DNA of 64,000 nt from Erodium maritimum (taxonomy: Eukaryota; Streptophyta; Magnoliopsida; Geraniales; Geraniaceae): positions 58,164,803-58,228,802 of the forward strand of contig OY997588.1 of the NCBI GenBank assembly GCA_963921825.1. The letters are read 5' to 3'. Shown in pieces: positions 31,152 to 41,224 of the stretch (position 1 is its first letter; every line of letters starts with the position of its first letter). The notes under the pieces were generated by a model. That model had not been told where the DNA came from and did not search any database. It saw only the letters and a list, made by a program, of their open reading frames with translations. The position numbers were made by a program, and so were the translations under genes.

Positions 31152-34048
31152 TGTCACGCCCCAATTTCAGCGAACCGAACTCGGGACGCGAACATTTAAA
31201 ACAAGAACACTTAAAACCTGTTTTGAATAAGACTCTGACATTTCCATTTACTTCTCAAAAATAATAATAGTATACAATACAAAAACGTCCTAACAAATGG
31301 ACAAGGTACAACATCCGTCACTAGACTCAAAAAAAGTAAAGACCAGACTCCGCTTCAAGCTCCATGAACTTCAAGAGCTAACCTAGTCCGTCCGATGATC
31401 AGTACCTGTAGGAAAAGCAGCTAGGGGTGAGCGTTCGCTCATCTCCACGGATAACAGACTGACTATGGATAATTAGTAGATAAAGCCAGTAACACTAAAA
31501 CCAAACCCAAACTGACCCACAACCCATTAGTTTCCTCAACAGACTCAACCCTCGATAACACCATGTAGACCCGACACAACTATCGACGACCTCCTCAAGG
31601 ACACGACATAAAGACTACACAACGCCAAACAAGATCACAAAGGATCGCACACCAGCTGTTCAGTAACCAATCTCAATCAGATCAGGGTTCGACCTATCGC
31701 AATTCCTCGACACAAAGTCGGATCAGGCTGTCGATCTTTCAAACTCGCAATTCATCGACACTAAGTCGGATCAGGCTGTCGACCTTTGGAACTCGCAATT
31801 CATCGACACTAAGTCGGATCAGGCTGTCAACCTTTAGAACTCGCAATTCATCGACACTAAGTCGGATCAGGCTGTCGACCTTTAGAACTCACCACCCCAG
31901 GTAACCACAATCATAATCACATGCAAGTTCAATCACACAGGCACTCAAGGCCACTAAAGACACCTCAACAGTCAAGACTCGGGTTCAACAACCCCACGGG
32001 CACTCACTACCACTCAAGACACACCAACGGTCAAGACTCGGGTTCAACAACCCCACGGCACTCACTGCCACTCAAGACACCAAATTAAATACACGGGCTC
32101 TCATGGCCACCCAAGACACCAACAATTAAAATACGGGCTCTCAAGGCCACCCAAACTCAACAATAAATAACACGGGCTCTCAAGGCCACCCAAACTCAAC
32201 AATAAATAACACGGGATCTCAAGGCCACCCAAACTCAACAATAAATAATGCACAACAACCTCCGGCATACTCGATGCCTCCAACAGTCCTAAAATCACTA
32301 GTTTCACAAACAACCTCCGGGCATGGTCATATGCCTCCAATAATTCAATTATCGCTAAGTTCTCTGTTCCTACGACACTACTAAGTGTCACATGCTTTTC
32401 TCTTAAACGCTACAATCCCGTATCATGCTTTTCTAATAATTAAATAATTCTACTCAACCCACGACACCCCGGTGTCACATGCAATTCTACTATTAACTTT
32501 CCCTAATCAGGGCCGAGATCCGGCTACTTTTCCCTACCTCGTAAATAGCTCCAAAAGCGCTCCACTAAAAACCCGAGAAGAACCCAGTCACTCGCCGAGC
32601 TTCCCTTTGCCTCGGTCCGCAGCACGATCTAAAAGGAAACAAATTCAAAGTACTTTTAAACTAGTACGAGTAAACCGAAAATTAACATACTTAACGCCCA
32701 AACGTAACCCCAACAAGGCCGATCACTCCCAAACTCCCCAATTACTCGACATTGTCGATAAAGGACCCGTAAAGGCCAGATTCGCCCGACATGGCGAAAC
32801 TGCCCGGGTTTTGTTAATTGCCTTCCGGGGCTCCAAAAGCCCCCGTTTTCGTTTTCACGGTCTTAGAATATTTCAAGGAACCCAACGCACTTGACGGAAT
32901 TGAATTCCGACTTCTAAGTCAAATAATTAACGTTTAAAGTTTCCAAAACCCGTTAATTACAACTTCTCCAAATTAAATCCAAATTTCGATTCGATTAAGA
33001 ATAAGTGGTCCGGGGGACGTTTTAAACCACCCGAACATTAAAACCCGAGCAACCGAGCACGTGGGCCCCACCCAAAATACTTGGCCGAGACCCTAGGGTT
33101 TGAGGGGGGGCTCGGCCACCATGTGGTGGCTGCTGCCAGCTCCGGCCAGCCACCTCATGGCCAGCCGGCCACCACCCACGGTGGCCGGAGCTCCTCCCGA
33201 GCCTCCGGTCACCGGAAAACGTGCCATTAAACCCCCAAACACCTCTAAAACGTCTCCAACACCTCCCCAACCTCCACACAACCCTAAGTCATTAGTTTTA
33301 ACAAAACCCTAGCTTTCCAAAATAATCAACACGAGAATCGGTTTGGATAATACCGTAGAGGAGGATGAGGGGAACGGGATTGCTCTTTGCTTTGAATCGA
33401 TCCAAGGGCTTGATCAAAAACCCTAGCTCAACTTCCCTTCTTCTCTCTTCTTCTTCTTCTTCTTCTTCTCCTTCTCTCTCTAAACCCTCTCTTCTTCTTT
33501 CTAATTTAATTCAACTAACAACTAACTCCAACTCTCCCTCCTTTAACCCTTAGTTTCGGCCAACACACCCTCACCACTCATTTTCCCCCCAAAAATAACA
33601 CCACCAAGTGTTGCACAAGTGGCAAGGTGGGCCCCACACTTTTTGGAAAATATCTAGTTGATATTTTCCAATCAGTTTCGCGAGAAACGGACGTTTCGGG
33701 CCCCGAACGGGCACTTTTCCCAAGAAATTACGAAACTTGACGGGCTACAAGGAAACGGCTCAACTAAGACCACTGCGATGACGGCTAAGCTTTTTGGGTC
33801 CCAAACGGTCCTCGAATGGACCAAAATGTCGCTCGGTTGACTTTTCCAGCGAAAAGTCAACATTTCCCAAATTGATCAGAAAGTTGCCCTGAGTCCCCTG
33901 GAACTCATTTTGGTCGATAATGGGGTCAACTTAAGTCCGGTATGACCCTCGGGGTCAATTTAGGTTAAGTTAAGTGTCTGTCTTAAAAATTTTAAATTTT
34001 CCTGTTTTTCGCAGGTTTGACTGACGTTGACCAGAAGTGGTTATTACA
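31152..34048 (-). repeat. Gypsy 5' LTR (2897 bp)
   Basis: The same structure as the LTR at 22095-25003, but one GGGCTCTCAAGGCCACCC unit fewer and an extra ~27 bp at 32687-32713. The hairpin is at 33836-33861; the palindrome at 31425-31442 has one change. As the 5' LTR it would hold the promoter. Confidence 0.95.
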
Positions 34049-34064
34049 CCTGTTAACTATAATT

Positions 34065-34254
34065 AAAGGCATTAAATAATAATTATATTTTTTTTATAAA
34101 AAAATTGAAGGGGCATGCCATGTGCCAATGGTTTTCAAAAAAATAACGTTGTCGGCCCAATCTGATTTGATATTTTATAATTTATAACAATAAATAACGG
34201 TAATCTATTTTAATAAATAATTTTTTCTATAAAGTCCTACTAATAAGACACAAT
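34065..34254. other. AT-rich flank, no gene seen
   Basis: A short AT-rich spacer between the retrocopy's right TSD and the truncated LINE. Confidence 0.5.
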
Positions 34255-34257
34255 TCT

Positions 34258-34535
34258 GTGCTTAGGAGGTTATGGATGATCTCCTGCTTCAAAGCCTATG
34301 TATCAATACTCATTAGTGGGACTCCATTAAAAGATTTCAAAATGAATAAGGGCCTTAGGAAAGCATGTGCACTCTCTCCATTAGTCTTTGATTTAATAGT
34401 AGAAGGTCTTAATCAAACTATGAAAGCTAGAAGTGCAGCAAATCATTGCAAGGAATCAAATTGGGATTAAATGGTCCCTTCATTACTCACCTACAATTTG
34501 CAAATGATACCATATTTTTCATACATGGATCTCTA
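34258..34535 (+). pseudogene. LINE reverse transcriptase fragment (N-terminal part)
   Basis: A frame with WMISCFKAYVSILISG and the degraded GLRKACALSPLVFDL motif (normally GLRQGCPLSPLLF). A frameshift follows, then the catalytic box reads QFANDT where other LINEs here have FADDT: the first catalytic Asp is Asn. It matches LINE ORF2 at 61400-62870. It is non-functional. Confidence 0.8.
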
Positions 34536-36042
34536 TGTTGGAACTTGATGTCGTGTACAAGAGAAACAAGAATTTACAGCGGAAATTAACCACGAATCAA
34601 GTGAAATTAACACTACCAAATATGAAGAACAAAGCTGAAAATTCAGCAAGGTTACAAGAACATCACCTTGTAGTTTTGGTGGAGAAAATGAAAGAATAAC
34701 ACCAACTATGGCTCGGCTTGAGTCCCTTGGACGCCTACGTATCCAAGATGGAATCAAAGCCAACATAGTTCTTGAGTTTGATGACTCAAGAACATGAACA
34801 AAACAACCTTGAAGCTTGGGGGGGGGGGGGGGGGGGGGGTTCGGCCAAGGTATATGAAGAAGAAGTCTCTCTCTCTAATTCTCTACACTTGCATGTTTTG
34901 TTCTCCAACCTCTCTTGCATGTTTAGTTAAGTGGAATCACTTAAGTCCCAACATTAGACAAGTGTCCAAGTCTAGATGTAAGGTGGAGCTAATAAACTAC
35001 CTAGTTTATTAGTTTAGTGAAAATTGGGTCCCACCAATTATGGTCAACAAGACTAATTGGCATCTAATGACTTAAGTCTTTGTTGGGCCTAGCCCATGTC
35101 CAGCCCAATATGCTAGCCGGTCCACCATGGCAATCCCCGCCACAATTCCCTCCAACTTAGGTTCCTCATGTTCTTAACGAGTATCAAACTGTCGGTGTGA
35201 CCCTTAGGTCTATTCATGTCGGTAAGATCAACGTAAAATCCCATTTTATTTGATCTTACTAATGTGGCGACTGACGAGACTTAATATTGCTGGACCCTGC
35301 ATAACGAATCGCCACCTGTCGATTATGACCTTTTCGTCGTCCTTGTCATTATCACTTATCACCGGTATCCTGATTGAGATAAGGCATAGAGTCGTCATCC
35401 TTATTATCCTCAATCCATGTTCCTTGATATGTGAGATGACTGACCTTATGATACCCAGTATCATGTGCATGGCCATGCTTTCCTGTCAGTCACTCTCGAT
35501 CAAGCGGCCGTGAACCAGATATCTTTCCCTTACCACAGTATGAGGGATAAATCCCTTAGTCGTCTATCATGTCACTCATGCAGTCATTCCCCAAGCCAAT
35601 CTTGCCCGTTATGGAAACCAGTTACGGTGCAACATTAGGCTTTCTGGTCAAACTTGGTTGTTTACTGCATAACAATCATATAGACTCTGAATATGTTCAT
35701 GACTTAATCTATGGAACATATTTAGGCCGGGTCGTCCAACATCATGTCCCACATGATGTTTATGATCAGACTCCGAAACCATTTCCTATGGCCAATAGAA
35801 CGTATGCCATCAATAGTCATATTTCATACTAGTCGCTTCCAGCGAAGACTATTGACTAGGGACATCATTGAGTGTAATCCATCATGATCTATGGTTTTAT
35901 TCACATGGTGGGCATAGATCGGAAATATACATGACATATTACTCCAACACATAAGTATTATAACAAGCCGCTTTATTATATTGCCAACGATGATATTTAC
36001 AATTGGACATTTACGATCAGACTACGGGCACTGAGGCTAACA
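34536..36042 (-). mobile_element. Solo LTR of a Ty1/copia element
   Basis: In minus-strand reading it starts TGTTAGCCTCAGTGCCCGTA, very like the LTRs of the copia element at 51473-59938 (TGTTAGTCTTAGTGCCCGTA), and ends in TG/CA form. TSD CTCTA/CTCTT (34531-34535 and 36043-36047, one mismatch). 1507 bp, no internal region. Removing it restores the LINE reading FFIHGSLEGVD. It holds a run of 22 G at 34818-34839. Confidence 0.85.
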
Positions 36043-36047
36043 CTCTT

Positions 36048-36918
36048 GAGGGAGTTGACCGTCTGAAAAATGTTCTCTTGATGTTCCAAGTGGCTTCTGG
36101 TTTAGGGTTAACTATAGTAAATCGGCAATAATTTCTATGAACCTCCTCCCCCAAGATGAATATTTATACTCTATTTCATTGGGATGTCCAACTCAAATAT
36201 TACCTGTATCTTATTTGATATTCTCTCTTGGAGAAAATTATAAAAGAATCAAGCCTGGGAAGATTATCATTGACAGATACAAGAAAGCTTTAGTTCTTTG
36301 GCAAGCAAAGCTTCTGTCTTTTGGAGGTAGGATAACATTGATAAAATCCACTTTAGGAGCTCTCACCCTCTACTTCTTTACAATCCTCAAAGCTCCTAAA
36401 TCAATGCTCAAATCACTTTAAAGTTAACAAAGAAAATTTCTTTGGCATGGATCTGCCAAGGATAAGGTATTCTTTAAAACAAATTGTAATGGAGTCTATA
36501 GAACAAAGGAGTGTAGGGGGCTTGAGTATTAAAAGCCTAACTGTTATGTATTCCTTTCTCCTAGAAAAATGGTGGTGGATGTTTGCCTCTAAAGGTAATT
36601 CTTTATGGAAACAGGCAAATGTGCTAGATTTGGCTGGGATTCTAATAAGTGGGATCTCTCTCAGTTCTCAAAGATTCACAACTCTAGCTTCATGAATCAC
36701 ATTTTAGCCCTCAAATTTGATCCAAGATTTGAAGATTTATTTGGTCAAAAAAGTCTTTATTGGGCTCTAAGAAATGGATTCAGAATCATGTTTTGCGATG
36801 ACATTTGGTGGGGAGACATGTTGTCCAAAGAATTATTTCCAAGGATTTATTTTTTAGAAAATTCAAAAAGAAGCTCTATTTCCAACTTGTGGGATGGTGA
36901 ATCATGGGATCTGATATG
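36048..36918 (+). pseudogene. LINE ORF2 middle part, downstream of RT catalytic box
   Basis: Frames 36048-36430, 36447-36695 and 36605-36919 carry the conserved plant LINE segments LWQAKLLSFGGRITLIKS, GGLSIKSL, LLEKWWWMFASKGNSLWK and DDIWWGD, matching the intact version at 63100-63660. There is a stop at 36419 and frameshifts around 36430 and 36610. It is clearly a decayed ORF2. Confidence 0.85.
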
Positions 36919-37262
36919 ATAGTGTAATATAATGTGATCTCCATCTTCAAGATCCCAATTACAAATGGGACAAATCAAATCTTGGAAGGATGATGGCATA
37001 CCTCTTATTTCTAAAAAACACTTTGAAGGGATTGTCTCTAAGCAAGCTAGCCAATAGAAGGTTGTTATATTAGGAGGAGCTGCTGAAGACCAAAGATGAA
37101 CTGCCGAGCCCTGCTTGGAGATACCTTGCACTACAAGTAATGAGTATAGCTTGCTAACAGAGAAGCCTCTGTGATCCCTCTCCCAAATGAGTACATCCTC
37201 TACATTGTCCCTGATATGAATTTGATTTAGAATAGTACATAATATCCTCCATTCTTTTATCT
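36918..37262 (-). pseudogene. Inverted segment of the LINE: zf-RVT region
   Basis: Read on the minus strand it encodes EWRILCTILNQI, DVLIWERDHRGFSVSKLYSLL, then LWSSAAPPNITTFYWLACL and CPICNWDLEDGDHIILHY, the zinc-binding region found near the end of LINE ORF2. LINE sequence before (to 36918) and after it (from 37262, WNISWVIPSNVKSF) is on the plus strand and is what should flank this region. So this piece was flipped in place. Confidence 0.8.
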
Positions 37263-37497
37263 TGGTGGAATATATCATGGGTAATTCCTAGCAATGTTAA
37301 AAGTTTATTCTATAACTGGCATACACTAGTGCAATCCAAATTCAGAAACATTTGGGGATATATTCTAAAGACATCTTTATGGTGTCTTTGGCTGGTTGGA
37401 AACAACTTTGTCTTTCAAGGAAGAGAAGGAACTCCTCTGGTAATCTTTTCCTCTATTCAAAACAAGGTTTACTCTGGTGAATGGGCTCATTTCAGGT
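37262..37497 (+). pseudogene. LINE ORF2 C-terminal fragment
   Basis: Plus-strand frame with NVKSFIYNWH, WGYILKTSLWCLWLVGNNFVFQG and EWAHFR followed by a stop, the usual C-terminal end of plant L1 ORF2. The sequence after 37500 is T-rich 3' UTR. Confidence 0.7.
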
Positions 37498-38329
37498 AGG
37501 GGTATTATTTTAATTTATGTCCTTGAGGGAGGATCACAGGTCTTGTTTTTACTTCCTCTCCTAGCCTCTTGCTACTTGGTGTTTAGTGCTTTTGCTTGCA
37601 AGGAAAGTCTTCATTTCTGTTGTGTTCTTGGTGATTAATGTTGTTGCTTGCAACGCAAGTCTTCAGTTCTATTTTTCTCTTCTGGGGGTTTGTGGTGGGG
37701 TTGGGTTTAGGTTGGTTTCTAAGTGATGGTGAGGCTATGTCAGTCCTTCTAGGTTTTGGCTGGTATTTGGATCTTTCTCTTCTTCATTGGGTCTGTGTGT
37801 GGGTTCAATATTGTTGCTTTGGTCTGAGTGGTTCCTTCACTCTGCCATTGTAGTCCAACATTGCTCCATATCAGCCGCATTTCAGTTTTAGAGTATCAAT
37901 AATTCCATTTTAGATTTGCTCAATTTTGCTTCTCATAAATGGATCAAATTCAATACTTCTCAGCACAGTTGGATCAAATCCAATTCATTTCAACTCATGA
38001 TTTTGGGTCTCAAGATTCATTCAAGGCTATCATCTACTCAGTACGATTCATAAAATGGATTTCATCAAGTCTATTCACTTGGTAATTAATCTTGGAGCTC
38101 CATCTCTCAGCTCATTCAAGTTCCACTCAGGGTTCTTAGTTCCTTTAGGCTTTTGGGAGGGGCACTCTAATCATTTTCTTACTACTTGCTAGTTTGTTTT
38201 CATATTCATCATTAAGTATTTTGTAATTCGGATCTTGGTTCAGCTTCTGTAGTTAGAAGCTTGATGTCTTATTACCCCTTTTCAATCTCTGAAAAGGTGG
38301 TTTATAATATTTCTTGGTTGATTAAAAAA

Positions 38330-39196
38330 TGTGATTTCGTAGGCTTTATATTTTTTGAGACTTAATATAAACATCATGGATTATAGTAGCTACTTCTTAG
38401 TAGTTTACAAACTCCAGCTTCACTCACACATCATCTTCAAAATAATAAGGGGAACTGTCATGTAACTATAATTATTTTTGAAACTTCATAATATTATATT
38501 GCATACTTAAGAATCACTGTTAGTTAGACTTAACATAATATAACAAAAACTAGTCATTTGAAGTCATGTGCCAGAAATGACATATGTAATAATTTAAAAA
38601 TAAAATTTTGAATACTAGAAAAGAAAAACATATATGGTCGTTGAAAATCGTTCCACCATGCTAGACTCAACGGAAATCACTAGATCTTTCCAAAAAGAGC
38701 TAAAGATAGTTGGAACCAGATCGGATACCCACTCCATATTTTCAGCTCAAGATTTCCCAGTGATGTTCTCCCCAACTTTTTCCTCGAGACTCACGTTAAT
38801 TGGGTGCGATTGGAAGCGACAAGTACTACAACGACGATCGGAAGTGCTTGAGAGCAAGTGTCTTGCCTCCGGTAGTTAGTACTTGAGCGACAACGAGATG
38901 ACTCCAAAAATGAGGCCAGTGAACGAAGAAGATGAGGTAAGGTCGTTGATGGTCGAGACTGGATCTCCCTATGTTATGGTTCTATTACGATTTTCTCCAT
39001 ATACGACACAAACGCGCTAGGAAAAATACGCGTGCCTCCTGCGTACTCGACAATGCATGTAATTTGTGAGCGTGTGAAGTACACATGCTCCATTTATTTT
39101 ATTTTATTTTGCAAAATAAATGAATGATTATTCTTAAATAGGTAGTATAAGGTTACGTGATACAAGCTTAAAATGACGACAATACCGTAAAAAAAT
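38330..39196. other. Unassigned sequence, no gene seen
   Basis: An 81-codon frame at 38634-38879 has higher complexity than its surroundings but no motif I recognise, and no splice structure can be argued for. The rest is AT-rich. Confidence 0.4.
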
Positions 39197-39646
39197 GGGT
39201 TAAATATTGAAACTTACTCTTAACTATTGGTCATGAACACTACATTACCCAACATTTCAAAATGACAAATGCACTACCTTAAGTATTGGTCATGCGATTC
39301 TGTTAGTAAAAATGGACGGAATATTTTGTTCTGTTAGTCATATGACCTCATGTATCACTTAATGGGTGTTAAAATGGCGATTTTGCCTTAACTTATTTGA
39401 CCTATATATATTTTATAAGGAACAATAACGAGGGTGCAATGATAATGTTCCTTATAAAATGTATATATGTCAAATATTCATTAAGTGATACATGAGGTCA
39501 TATAACTAACGAAACAAAATATTCCGTCCATTTTTACTAACAGAATCGCGTGACCAATATTTAATATAGTGCATTTGTCATTTTGAAATGTTGGGTGTTG
39601 TAATATTTATGATAAATAATTAAGAGTAAGTTTTAATATTTAATCT
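39197..39646. mobile_element. Fold-back MITE, 450 bp
   Basis: Near-complete inverted repeat. The left arm starts GGTTAAATATTGAAACTTAC; the right arm, reverse-complemented, starts GATTAAATATTAAAACTTAC. Both contain CATTTCAAAATGACAAATGC, GATTCTGTTAGTAAAAATGG and GACCTCATGTATCACTTAAT. The centre is also palindromic (TATTTTATAAGGAACA). It is non-coding and unrelated to the TA colony. A Mutator- or hAT-derived MITE is possible; the TSD is unclear. Confidence 0.8.
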
Positions 39647-40427
39647 TACAAACAGTTATAAATAATAAATATGTGACGTTTTCCTTATAAAAAATGATTC
39701 CCTACCTCACAAGTGAGTCCAACTAATGTAGGTTTTAGTTCCAACTGTATCAAGTTATATATACATATTTTTCAAGACATGTGCACTTAGTTCCATATAT
39801 TAATCAGGTCATCTTGTATTGACCAAATGCTGCTAGGGTACTAATCCTAAATGGACAAGGTGAAGATAATGCCAAAAGCTACACCTTCATTGGTTAGTGC
39901 AAACCAAGCATCCAGGGCAAACTATACACAATTTCATTTATATGTGGAAGTTGAGTATAAATTAATTAAGGTGTGCAAGAATAAACTATTGGAAACAAAT
40001 TTGTATTTTTGTGCTAATGCAGGTACTTTTAAATTGGTACCCATGTGTGCTAAGCCAAGCGGGTGTGGTTATGGTCAAAAATAGGGTGTACCTAACTATA
40101 ATAAACACGCCTTATTAGGGTTTAGACCCAAAACGTTTCAAAGATTATTTTATAACATAAAAGAAAGTAAACAGTCTCAAACTTATCTTATATATTTGAA
40201 AAAAATCATCATTGTTTTTTATATTAAAAGGTGCATAATTTTATTAATAATAAGTAAAGAGTCCTCGAACATCTCAACACACATAACTGTAAGACAAAAT
40301 AAACGTCATAGACAGTATTGAACTCGACACATAGGCAGGCAAGAAGGGTGGGGGTTATAAAGCAAAATTGAAAGTACTGCTCAAGGTATTGTCTAAATAC
40401 TGTATAAGGGATGCGAAACAGCCAAAC
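39647..40427. other. AT-rich spacer, no gene seen
   Basis: A 77-codon frame (39851-40084) has no recognisable motif. Nothing else was identified. Confidence 0.5.
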
Positions 40428-41224
40428 TTTTTTTTTTTGATCAGCTAATTATTATATATAATTCATATCTACGAATTGTAGATAAGAAAAAGAGTACAAT
40501 TACTCTCCAAACACAAGTAGGAGAAATATCAACACAAGTAGATGACCAATAGTCACACAACACCTACCACCCTAACTAACTAACTACTTTTCCCTCCAAA
40601 ATGAGACAAACAACAAATTCTGCAACCCTTTGTACAGTAATTGTTCAGTAACCCCATAAGTAAACAAAAGCACTCTTGATGACAAATCAAAGTGATTTTT
40701 GATCTCTGCAGAAAGATCACAGCAAGTTGCCCTGCGAAACTCCACCACCAATTCAGAACCCCAAACTTGATTCCCTAGAAATTCCCTATCACATTTAAGT
40801 ACCCCATTGAATGTGACTAAATTGAGAGTTAACAAAACCAGCACAAAAATCTGATGATTCAATAGCTTTCTAATGTTAAGTATTTAGCAACTCATCCATG
40901 GCCTCAAGTAGTACCAACAAGTGCCAAAAGTAGAACCAATGTGACCAAACTGCCGAAGTATCACCTGTGAGAAATAACTGTAGAATGGTAATCCAAGCAG
41001 CAGAGCAGAATAGAGGCAGTAGGAGCAAAAATACACAATAGAAACTCTCCAACTTATACAATAAAAATCTACCCTTCAACTCAACCCAAGAAGGAAAGGA
41101 CAGGGACATCACACAAACTCCCACAAACCAGAAGTTAAAATGGCACCCCAGCAACAACCTAGCCTCACCACTAAAAGCCAAAAAATCCAGCCCCTCACCA
41201 CCCAAAAAACCCCACAACCAAGGA

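Larger units (their letters stand above)
22095..34048 (-). mobile_element. Complete Tekay/Del-like Ty3/gypsy retrotransposon
   Basis: An 11,954-bp element on the minus strand, bounded by the TSD CCTGT (22090-22094 and 34049-34053). It has two ~2.9-kb LTRs (22095-25003 and 31152-34048), a primer-binding site just inside the 5' LTR, a G-rich polypurine tract beside the 3' LTR, and one gag-pol frame with gag, protease, RT, RNase H, integrase and a C-terminal chromodomain-like region. Long LTRs with a chromodomain place it with chromoviruses, probably Tekay/Del. The LTRs differ by scattered substitutions and indels, so it is not very recent. It inserted at the 5' boundary of the retrocopy at 20109-22089. 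Confidence 0.95.
34255..38329 (+). mobile_element. 5'-truncated L1-type LINE, split and rearranged
   Basis: Plus-strand ORF2 remnants in order: RT around 34258-34535, the rest of RT and its C-terminal region 36048-36918, an inverted segment 36918-37262, and the C-terminal end 37262-37497, then a 3' UTR ending in a short poly(A) at 38324-38329. The 5' part (ORF1, endonuclease) is absent. A copia solo LTR (34536-36042) interrupts RT. No convincing TSD was found. Confidence 0.8.

Noticed and set aside
36847..37278. Independent minus-strand host gene
   Set aside because: The protein is the LINE zinc-binding region and fills the gap between plus-strand LINE parts, so it is an inverted piece of that LINE.
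34255..37500. Twin-priming 5' inversion as the explanation of the LINE rearrangement
   Set aside because: Twin priming inverts the 5' part of an insertion; here the inverted piece is internal with forward sequence on both sides.
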